DNA from: Bacteroidaceae bacterium
GTDB lineage: Bacteria > Bacteroidota > Bacteroidia > Bacteroidales > Bacteroidaceae
Assembly (NCBI GenBank): GCA_016284115.1
Contig: JAEEOD010000075.1
Coordinates: 1 to 6,644 of the forward strand
Direction of reading: 5' to 3'
Length of the DNA: 6,644 nt
Each line of letters starts with the position of its first letter. The first letter of the stretch is position 1. Shown in pieces: positions 1 through 4,890 of this stretch. The notes beneath the pieces were generated by a model. That model did no database searches. It was given only the letters and a program-made list of their open reading frames with translations, and was not told the DNA's origin. Made by a program: the position numbers and the translations under genes.

Positions 1-529
1 CATGGACGTTAGTCCTGGTATCGCTTCTTCTTACATCTTCAGCCTGAAACCAGGCGACAAGGTAAAGATGAGTGGCCCTTATGGTGAGTTCCATCCTATC
101 TTCGACTCTAAGCGTGAGATGATTTGGGTAGGTGGTGGTGCTGGTATGGCTCCATTGCGTGCACAAATTATGCACATGTGCAAGACGCTGAAGACCCGTG
201 ATCGTGAGATGCACTACTTCTATGGCGCACGTGCCTTGAATGAGGTGTTCTATCTTGACGACTTCCTCGGTTTGGAGAAGGACTTCCCGAACTTCCACTT
301 CCACTTGGCACTTGACCGTCCAGATCCTGCTGCCGATGCTGCTGGTGTAAAGTACACCGCTGGCTTCGTTCATCAGGTGATGTACAACGACTATCTGAAA
401 GACCACGAGGCTCCAGAGGATATCGAGTACTACATGTGCGGTCCTGGTCCTATGTCAAAGGCTGTTGAAGGTCTGCTCTACGACTTGGGTGTACCTGCAC
501 AGAACTTAATGTTTGATAACTTCGCATAA
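1..529 (+). CDS. nqrF: NqrF, Na+-translocating NADH:quinone reductase subunit F (3' part)
   Basis: C-terminal 175 residues of the NADH-oxidising subunit of the Na+-pumping NADH:ubiquinone reductase, a membrane complex that passes electrons from NADH through FAD and a 2Fe-2S centre to quinone while exporting sodium. The part seen contains the end of the FAD-binding barrel (SPGIASSYIFSLKPGD, then GPYGEF), the NAD(P)-binding start GGGAGMAPLR, the late nucleotide-binding motif YMCGPGPMSKAV and the typical end NLMFDNFA. Family members are about 400-430 residues, so the N-terminal membrane anchor and the 2Fe-2S domain lie upstream of the window. The ATG at base 2 is probably internal, because homologues run straight through this point; base 1 is the last base of the previous codon. 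The stop is TAA, and a strong hairpin follows within 20 nt. nqrF is normally last in nqrABCDEF, which fits the terminator. Confidence 0.96.
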   Translation, partial: MDVSPGIASSYIFSLKPGDKVKMSGPYGEFHPIFDSKREMIWVGGGAGMAPLRAQIMHMCKTLKTRDREMHYFYGARALNEVFYLDDFLGLEKDFPNFHFHLALDRPDPAADAAGVKYTAGFVHQVMYNDYLKDHEAPEDIEYYMCGPGPMSKAVEGLLYDLGVPAQNLMFDNFA

Positions 530-547
530 TTGAACACCATATTTATT

Positions 548-579
548 ATAAAGGCGGAACCGTTGGGTTTCGCCTTTAT
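548..579. terminator. Intrinsic terminator shared by convergent nqrF and nudC
   Basis: Stem of 14 pairs (548-561 with 566-579) containing one G-T wobble (557/570) around a 4-base GTTG loop. The core is AAGGCG...CGCCTT. The plus strand continues with ATTGTTTG and the minus strand with T/A-rich sequence, so the element can end transcripts from both sides. It lies 18 bases after the nqrF stop and downstream of the nudC stop on the other strand. Confidence 0.9.
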
Positions 580-610
580 TGTTTGTGGCACATACCAGCT
601 GGAAATAAAA

Positions 611-656
611 CTCCTCCCCTTACTTAGGGGAGGTGCCCCGAAGGGGTGGAGGGGTA
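611..656. repeat. GC-rich double-hairpin intergenic repeat
   Basis: Two adjacent hairpins are visible. The first pairs CCTCCCCT (613-620) with AGGGGAGG (626-633) around a 5-base loop. The second pairs CCCC (636-639) with GGGG (643-646) around GAA, with flanking wobble pairs, and is followed by GGAGGGGT. Its base composition differs sharply from the A/T-rich spacer around it. Similar 'CTCCCC...GGGGAGG...GAAGGGG' elements are scattered between genes in Prevotella and Bacteroides genomes (recalled, not searched). Only one copy is present here, just past the nudC stop, where it could also stabilise that transcript's 3' end. Confidence 0.7.
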
Positions 657-661
657 TGTGG

Positions 662-1435
662 TCATTTTCCCTGTTCCAACCACCAGTCTATCAGCTTACG
701 AGCTATACTCATCTTTTGCGGAATATGCGGGAGGTTCTCTCGATTGTAGAAGGCACCAGCCGTCAGTTCGTCCTCCTGCAACTTGATGACGCCACTATCG
801 TATTCCGCTGTGAATCCCACCATCAAGCCACTGGGGTAGGGCCATGTCTGACTGCCAAAATATTGCAGGTTTCTGATGGTAAGTCCTGTTTCTTCCATTA
901 CCTCACGGTGCACACACTCCTCCAAACTCTCGCCTGCCTCCAAGAAGCCAGCCACCAGTCCGTAATAGTCGCGCTTGAACGCACGATTGTGTACTAATAG
1001 TATCTCGTCACCTTTCTGTATCAATACGATGATAGCGGTAGCAATAGGAGGGTACATTTCCAGTCCGCATTGTGGGCACTTCTTCATGATGGGAGTTTCC
1101 TGTACAGTAGGCACCCCACAAGTGGGGCAAAAACGACTGTGCTTGTCCCAATAGAGAATCTGTGCAGCCTTACCTCCGCAGAGATAATCTTTCAGAGGAA
1201 TATAGTTGAAGGAATCTCTTAACCCGATTAATTTAAATTGAGAATTGAGAATTGAGAATTGAGGCAAAATCTCCAACTCGTATGTCTTTACCTTTATGCC
1301 ATCATTCATCGTCACCTCATGCACCTGGTGCCCATCAGGCACAGACACTGGAGGCTCATTGCCCTCAGGTACTTGCAAGGCGTCGCCTTGTTGCTGTAAT
1401 AGCAGCTGTCCCTTATAGAATACAAACCATTTCAT
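662..1435 (-). CDS. nudC: NudC-type NAD+ diphosphatase / NAD-RNA decapping Nudix hydrolase
   Basis: 257 residues. Enzymes of this family hydrolyse NAD(H) to NMN(H) and AMP, and some remove NAD caps from RNA. The order of domains fits the family: a variable N-terminal domain (1-95), a zinc ribbon with Cys103, Cys106, Cys120 and Cys123, then a Nudix domain with a complete box (Gly163, Glu169, Arg177-Glu178-Val179, Glu181-Glu182, Gly184). After the box comes SQTWPYP at 195-201, the subfamily signature usually written SQPWPFP; Thr replaces the first Pro. The start codon overlaps the mltG stop as ATGA, which suggests translational coupling, and the stop is TGA. Residues 58-67 (PQFSILNSQF) are encoded by four tandem AATTGAG heptamers and look like an insertion in the N-terminal domain. 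Substrate preference between free NADH and NAD-RNA cannot be read from the sequence. Confidence 0.93.
   Translation of the reverse strand: MKWFVFYKGQLLLQQQGDALQVPEGNEPPVSVPDGHQVHEVTMNDGIKVKTYELEILPQFSILNSQFKLIGLRDSFNYIPLKDYLCGGKAAQILYWDKHSRFCPTCGVPTVQETPIMKKCPQCGLEMYPPIATAIIVLIQKGDEILLVHNRAFKRDYYGLVAGFLEAGESLEECVHREVMEETGLTIRNLQYFGSQTWPYPSGLMVGFTAEYDSGVIKLQEDELTAGAFYNRENLPHIPQKMSIARKLIDWWLEQGK
1236..1263. repeat. Four tandem AATTGAG heptamers inside nudC
   Basis: Perfect copies start at 1236, 1243, 1250 and 1257. Heptamers of this kind are often seen between genes in Bacteroidota; here the array lies within the nudC reading frame (residues 58-67 on the minus strand). The unit is not a multiple of three, so gaining or losing one copy would shift the frame. 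Confidence 0.92.
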
Positions 1436-2469
1436 CGGCTGATTTTCCGTCTGTTCAGAGCTGCCCAGTAACGCTGAGCATTATTCAGATGCTCACGATA
1501 GGTAGCTGCAAAGTTGTGTGTGCCAGAGAAATCTTCCTTGGCACACATATAAAGATAATTATGGTGTGCATAGTTTAGTACGGCATCCAAACCTATTACC
1601 GAAGGAATACGAATAGGACCGGGAGGCAGTCCTCTGTGAAGGTACGTGTTGTAGGGTGACTCCACGTTCAAGTCGGAGTTGAGGATACGGCGGATGCCAA
1701 ACTCCTGCAATGCAAACTTGATAGTAGGGTCGGCTTGCAGAGGCATGCCGATGCGCAGGCGGTTGTAGTACAGACCAGCCACCGATGGCTTTTCAGGATT
1801 GTTGTTGGTTTCCTCTTCTACAATAGAGGCGAGGATAGAAACCTCATTCTCTGTCAGTCCCATCTCTTTGGCTTTAGCCTGACGACTACTGTTCCAGAAG
1901 CGTTTATGCTCGGTCTGCATACGTTCGAAGAACTCATCTACCGAGATATCCCAATACATCTCGTAGGTGTCGGGGATAAAAAGCGCAGGCATCGTTTCTT
2001 TAGTATAACCCATCTTCGCCTGGAAAGTCGAGTCATACATTAAGGTGGCAATCTCCACAGAATCTATCATCAGCTGACGTCCCACCTGACCAGCCAACCT
2101 CCTCATGGTACGGGCACTGTTGATGGTAACATTCAAAGGCGTCTGATAGCCTCTCCAGATACGGCTGAACACATGATAGACACTTTCGCCGTTGCGTATC
2201 TCGTAACGCCCTGTGCTGATGCTCTCAGGATAGTGACGATACTCACTCATCCACTTGAATCCATGAAAATCCTTCACGTTGCCCACCTCTTGCACCTTGA
2301 CATATACCGAGTCGGCAGTATCGTCACGATCAATATAAACGTAGGCGGTTTGCTGGGGGAAGAATTGCGGCGCCATGAAGAAATAATAGAAAGCACCACC
2401 GATGACACAAGCCACCAGTACTAAGGCAATGAAAATGCCAATTAGAATGTGTATGGTGCGTTTCTTCAT
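1432..2469 (-). CDS. mltG: MltG, endolytic peptidoglycan transglycosylase (YceG-like)
   Basis: 345 residues. MltG cuts nascent glycan strands at the inner membrane and so sets their length during cell-wall growth. One transmembrane helix is visible at about residues 8-30, followed by a periplasmic region. The LysM-like part is seen around 90-125 (GRYEIRNGESVYHVFSRI, then LNVTINSARTMRRLA). The YceG catalytic core contains FIPDTYEMYW (164-173), ASIVEEET (214-221) with Glu218 as the expected catalytic acid, YYNRLRIGMPLQADPT (234-249), SPYNTYLHRGLPPGPI (271-286) and a late FSGTHNFAATYREH segment. Every expected motif is present and the length is normal. The ATG at 2469 follows the tRNA-Thr 3' end by only 10 nt, so the two share a transcript or the mRNA leader is almost absent. 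The TGA stop overlaps the start of nudC. No Shine-Dalgarno sequence is seen. Confidence 0.95.
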   Translation of the reverse strand: MKKRTIHILIGIFIALVLVACVIGGAFYYFFMAPQFFPQQTAYVYIDRDDTADSVYVKVQEVGNVKDFHGFKWMSEYRHYPESISTGRYEIRNGESVYHVFSRIWRGYQTPLNVTINSARTMRRLAGQVGRQLMIDSVEIATLMYDSTFQAKMGYTKETMPALFIPDTYEMYWDISVDEFFERMQTEHKRFWNSSRQAKAKEMGLTENEVSILASIVEEETNNNPEKPSVAGLYYNRLRIGMPLQADPTIKFALQEFGIRRILNSDLNVESPYNTYLHRGLPPGPIRIPSVIGLDAVLNYAHHNYLYMCAKEDFSGTHNFAATYREHLNNAQRYWAALNRRKISR

Positions 2470-2479
2470 GTGAGTTTTG

Positions 2480-2552
2480 AGCCACTTGCCAGACTTGAAC
2501 TGGCGACCTACGCGTTACGAATGCGTTGCTCTACCGACTGAGCTAAAGTGGC
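2480..2552 (-). tRNA. tRNA-Thr (anticodon CGU)
   Basis: 73 nt fold into a full cloverleaf: a 7-bp acceptor stem (GCCACTT with AAGTGGC), D stem GCTC/GAGC with AGTCGGTA loop, anticodon stem ACGCA/CGCGT around TTCGTAA, 5-base variable loop AGGTC, and T stem GCCAG/CTGGC with loop TTCAAGT. The anticodon CGT reads the Thr codon ACG. The discriminator base is T at 2480 and no CCA is encoded. The last pair of the anticodon stem (31-39) is A with C, a mismatch next to the loop. The tRNA has its own upstream promoter and ends 10 nt before the mltG start on the same strand. Confidence 0.96.
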
Positions 2553-2584
2553 GATGCAGCAATTTTTGTTGTTTTTTGCGACTG

Positions 2585-2592
2585 CAAAGGTA
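2585..2592 (-). promoter_or_regulatory. Bacteroidota-type -7 box for the tRNA-Thr/mltG/nudC unit
   Basis: On the minus strand the sequence is TACCTTTG, a perfect match to the Bacteroidota -7 consensus TAnnTTTG. About 19 bases upstream is a T-rich stretch (CTTTTTTT) instead of a clear TTTG, so the -33 element is weak. Transcription would start near 2578, giving a leader of about 25 nt before the mature tRNA 5' end. Confidence 0.7.
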
Positions 2593-2667
2593 GTGCTTTA
2601 TTTGGAATGAAAAAAAGATTTGCTGTTTTTTTTCTAATAGATTCTGCTTTTTAGCTTTGTTGACAAG

Positions 2668-3558
2668 TCAATCTTTTTTTGACTTGAAATCCTTAGGCGT
2701 ACACCCCACATGGTTCCGGAAAAAGCGGGTAAAATGTTGCGGATGCTGAAACCCTAGTTCATAGGCAGTTTCCTTAATGCTGGAGTTAGGTAAAAGTAAT
2801 TTATGTTTGGCTAGGTCTAAGATGTATGTTGTGATGTATTCTTGAGCTCCAGTGCCAGTCGATTTCTTTATCAAATCACTGAAATACTTGGTAGTGTATC
2901 CTGATTTGCCAGCAAAGTATTCCACAGAAGGAAGGCCTTGCTCTTGCGACAGATGTTGAGAAAAGTAATCATGCAACTGGATCTCAAATGAACTAAGAAC
3001 TTCCTTGTTGAGCGGACTACGCATCTGGAACTGGCGGTCATACAACCTAAGAAGATACTCTAAAAGCAATTCAAGATTTATACGTATCAGGTTGAGACTG
3101 TAAGGGTCTATGGGTTGGTTTATTTCTTTTTTGATACGGTCTGTGGTTGCAATGAAAAACTGCTTTTCTTCTTCTGATACTAATAGCGCTTCATTAATGC
3201 CGTAAGAGAAAAAGGGATACCTGGTCACCATTTTCTTACCTAATTCCGAGCCACGTATTAAATCGGGATGAAACAATAGACAGCTGGAGTTGGGAACCTC
3301 ATCTTCTTTTAGATTAATCTGTACCACTTGACCAGGTGCAAAGCAGAATACTGAGCCGTTGCAATAATCATATTTAGTTCGGCCATAAAGAATATCTCCG
3401 CAATATTTATTCTTTAGTTTGATAATGTAGAAACCTAATTTGAACTGACCGTTCTCACATTGTTTGGCATCATTGAAATCGACAACGTCAACCAATGGAT
3501 TACCGCTATCAAAACCAAATCTAGCATTATATTCTTCAATGGTATTTAGAATTTCCAT
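2668..3558 (-). CDS. AraC-family transcriptional regulator
   Basis: 296 residues from the chosen start. The N-terminal part is a cupin-like sensing domain (FKLGFYIIKLKNKYCGDILY, then FCFAPGQVVQINLKED). The C-terminal part is an AraC/XylS DNA-binding domain with two helix-turn-helix motifs: the first at about 209-232 (SVEYFAGKSGYTTKYFSDLIKK), the second at about 259-282 (IKETAYELGFQHPQHFTRFF), then the family ending VGCTPKDFK. The frame is open to an ATG at 3735, with another at 3627. I prefer 3558 because MEILNTIEEYNARFG matches where relatives of this type begin (recalled), and because a start at 3735 would lie upstream of the best promoter box. The start at 3627 (319 residues) remains possible. 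The gene is divergent from the flavodoxin-ferredoxin lipoprotein and probably controls it; the effector is unknown. Stop TGA lies inside a 7-bp inverted repeat (2664-2686). Confidence 0.88.
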   Translation of the reverse strand: MEILNTIEEYNARFGFDSGNPLVDVVDFNDAKQCENGQFKLGFYIIKLKNKYCGDILYGRTKYDYCNGSVFCFAPGQVVQINLKEDEVPNSSCLLFHPDLIRGSELGKKMVTRYPFFSYGINEALLVSEEEKQFFIATTDRIKKEINQPIDPYSLNLIRINLELLLEYLLRLYDRQFQMRSPLNKEVLSSFEIQLHDYFSQHLSQEQGLPSVEYFAGKSGYTTKYFSDLIKKSTGTGAQEYITTYILDLAKHKLLLPNSSIKETAYELGFQHPQHFTRFFRNHVGCTPKDFKSKKD

Positions 3559-3657
3559 ATTACAATGAATCACAGAATAAGTGTTGTCAAGATTAAAAAA
3601 ACTAAAAAACGGTTTCAGCTGCGGCATGATAAGTTTTTGGGGTATTTTAATCCGTAG

Positions 3658-3665
3658 CAAAGGTA
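3658..3665 (-). promoter_or_regulatory. -7 box for the AraC-family regulator
   Basis: The minus strand reads TACCTTTG, identical to the box ahead of tRNA-Thr and a full match to TAnnTTTG. No convincing TTTG is found at the -33 distance. Transcription would begin near 3651, leaving leaders of about 24 nt to the 3627 ATG or 93 nt to the preferred 3558 ATG. It excludes the 3735 ATG as the main start. Confidence 0.6.
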
Positions 3666-3687
3666 ATGTTTTTTTGTGCATATTATC

Positions 3688-3695
3688 TACATTTG
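3688..3695 (+). promoter_or_regulatory. -7 box for the flavodoxin-ferredoxin lipoprotein gene
   Basis: TACATTTG matches TAnnTTTG and is followed by a 28-base gap to the ATG at 3724. The nearest upstream TTTG (3673-3676) is only 11 bases away, shorter than the usual spacing, so the promoter may depend on an activator. A 6-bp inverted repeat (ACATTT 3689-3694, AAATGT 3703-3708) overlaps the box and is a candidate operator. Confidence 0.5.
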
Positions 3696-3723
3696 CAAAA
3701 ATAAATGTCAAAATTGAAGAATT

Positions 3724-4662
3724 ATGGAGAAACACAAAATCTCGAGAAGAAATGCCCTTAGAATGTTGGGTGCTATGTGTGCAGGTTCTGTATTGTCATC
3801 TTGCACAGGTACTAAGGTTAATACAGAAGAACCTCAAGAGAAATATAAACGCTTGATTTTCTTCTTTTCCGCTACTGGTAATAGTCTGTACATTGCAAAA
3901 GAGCTGAGTGGCGCGGAAGGCATTCTTAAAAGCATTGCTCAAGAAATTCACAATGAGCATCCTGTTTATGAAGCAGAGGAAATAGGTATCGTATGTCCTA
4001 TCTATTGCTTTATCCCACCTACCATCGTGCAGGAGTTTTTTGCCCGTTCCACCTTCAAAGCTAACTATCTTTTCTGCGTCGGCACATATGGAGCCAATTC
4101 TACCATATTCCCGGAATATGTTGCCCAAATGGCAAAGGATAAAGGACTTGAAATGAATTACATCAATACCATCAAAATGGTAGATACCTATCTACCGTTT
4201 TATGATATGGAATTACAAAAAGCAGAAGACAAGCAGATACCTGAAAACTTGGCTGCAATAAAGGATTCTGTCAATAGTAGGGAAAACTTTATCCGTCCTG
4301 TTTCCGAACAAGAGAAGATGTTTTGTGAAGGCTATTATCGCTTCTCGGGGCGTGATCGAGTAAAACCTACTTTTACACGATCAGAAAAAATTGTTTTTTC
4401 AACAGATGATTGTATCGGTTGTGGTATTTGTAACTCAGTATGTCCGCATGGCTCTTGGAAGATAGTTAATGGAAAGAGTGTGGCAGAGGGTGATTGTGAG
4501 AACTGCCTGGCTTGTGTGCACAACTGTCCTACCAAATCCATCTCCATCATACCTACACCACCAGAGCCAGAGGAACCCAACCGGAATTCAAGGTATCGCA
4601 ATCCGAATGTGAGGGTGGGAGAAATTATCTTGGCTAACAGTCAAGTGAATTTTAATGCATAA
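3724..4662 (+). CDS. Tat-exported lipoprotein with flavodoxin-like and 2[4Fe-4S] ferredoxin domains (EFR1-like)
   Basis: 312 residues. The N-terminus carries a twin-arginine signal (KISRRNALRML) followed by a hydrophobic stretch and a lipobox, LSSC, with Cys27 as the probable lipidated residue. Next comes a flavodoxin-like domain (about 41-210) with the phosphate-loop motif FFFSATGNSLYIAKEL (46-61), then CPIYCFIPPT and CVGTYGANS, which fit an FMN site. A ferredoxin domain follows with two CxxCxxCxxxCP clusters: Cys230/233/236/240 and Cys258/261/264/268. The layout matches the EFR1 family of flavodoxin-ferredoxin fusions, most of which, as I recall, lack a signal peptide. Tat export suits a protein that must fold around FMN and Fe-S centres before crossing the membrane. 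The likely role is electron transfer on the outer face of the cytoplasmic membrane; the partner is unknown. The ATG at 3724 is chosen because it includes the whole Tat signal. A secreted hydrolase gene follows after 60 nt. Confidence 0.88.
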   Translation: MEKHKISRRNALRMLGAMCAGSVLSSCTGTKVNTEEPQEKYKRLIFFFSATGNSLYIAKELSGAEGILKSIAQEIHNEHPVYEAEEIGIVCPIYCFIPPTIVQEFFARSTFKANYLFCVGTYGANSTIFPEYVAQMAKDKGLEMNYINTIKMVDTYLPFYDMELQKAEDKQIPENLAAIKDSVNSRENFIRPVSEQEKMFCEGYYRFSGRDRVKPTFTRSEKIVFSTDDCIGCGICNSVCPHGSWKIVNGKSVAEGDCENCLACVHNCPTKSISIIPTPPEPEEPNRNSRYRNPNVRVGEIILANSQVNFNA

Positions 4663-4668
4663 ATGTTC

Positions 4669-4699
4669 AATGTCAGCAGTCTTTTCGATTGCTGACATT
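4669..4699 (+). terminator. Hairpin between the lipoprotein gene and the hydrolase, possible terminator
   Basis: AATGTCAGCA (4669-4678) pairs perfectly with TGCTGACATT (4690-4699), and the stem extends inward by three more pairs (one G-T) to a 5-base TTTTC loop. The bases after it are ATAATTATTAT, A/T-rich but not a T run, so termination may be partial. It starts 6 bases after the lipoprotein stop and ends 23 bases before the next ATG. No TAnnTTTG box is seen after it, so the hydrolase may depend on readthrough of this hairpin. Confidence 0.6.
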
Positions 4700-4722
4700 A
4701 TAATTATTATAAAAATAGAAAG

Positions 4723-4860
4723 ATGAAAGGAATAATGAGGAGTGTTGTTGTGACCGCACTGTTGGCTTTCTGTTGCATAGGAGTACTTGCTCAGCCAATG
4801 ATGAGACCGCAAGGCCCACTAAATGAGTTCTCTGCTATGGAAGGCACTTCAGCCTTATAG
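4723..4860 (+). pseudogene. Signal-peptide segment of a secreted alpha/beta hydrolase, ended by an in-frame TAG
   Basis: 45 codons from ATG 4723. Residues 1-23 form a standard signal peptide: basic start MKGIMR, hydrophobic core VVVTALLAFCCIGV, then VLA before Gln24, a good signal peptidase I site. The 21 or so residues after it (QPMMRPQGPLNEFSAMEGTSAL) have no domain of their own. The TAG at 4858-4860 is in the same frame as the large hydrolase reading frame that starts again at 4873, with no stop between them. The simplest reading is that this is the 5' end of one gene cut by a nonsense change; a CAG (Gln) to TAG transition would be enough. A functional short secreted peptide seems less likely. 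The nearest upstream gene is the redox lipoprotein, 60 nt away. Confidence 0.75.
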
Positions 4861-4890
4861 TATAACCTGCCAATGGAAAGGAATAATGAG
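4725..4890 (+). repeat. 15-bp direct repeat at the two alternative starts of the hydrolase
   Basis: GAAAGGAATAATGAG occurs at 4725-4739 and again at 4876-4890, 151 bases apart. Each copy is joined to an ATG: the first shares its G with ATG 4723-4725, while the second directly follows ATG 4873-4875. The copies are read in different frames (KGIM in the first, ERNNE in the second). The two copies flank most of the signal peptide and the amber codon. Confidence 0.75.
4858..4860 (+). other. In-frame amber codon splitting the hydrolase gene
   Basis: TAG separates codons 45 and 47 of an otherwise continuous frame running from 4723 to 6426 (567 codons without the terminal stop). The context is TTA-TAG-TAT. 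The six other complete stops in the window are TAA (nqrF, lipoprotein, hydrolase) or TGA (nudC, mltG, AraC regulator). Confidence 0.9.

Noticed and set aside
530..997. Plus-strand frame of 155 codons beginning right after nqrF
   Set aside because: It covers the terminator and the palindromic repeat, then lies antisense to nudC, whose zinc and Nudix motifs are unmistakable; its own product shows no recognisable domain.
1252..1578. Plus-strand frame of 108 codons over nudC and mltG
   Set aside because: It is antisense to two well-supported genes, starts inside the heptamer array and shows no domain.
2664..2686. Perfect 7-bp inverted repeat (CAAGTCA/TGACTTG) over the AraC regulator stop codon
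   Set aside because: As a terminator it lacks a T run on the transcribed strand and its loop is an A/T tract; kept only as a possible 3'-end hairpin.
3559..3735. Longer N-terminus for the AraC regulator from ATG 3735 or 3627
   Set aside because: The extra residues look like translated spacer rich in Phe/Leu/Asn and overlap promoter boxes; relatives begin near MEILNTIEEYN. The 3627 start is not excluded.
4723..4860. Independent secreted small peptide of 45 residues
   Set aside because: The frame continues directly into the hydrolase after the TAG, and the downstream protein lacks the signal peptide that this segment supplies, so a split gene explains both.
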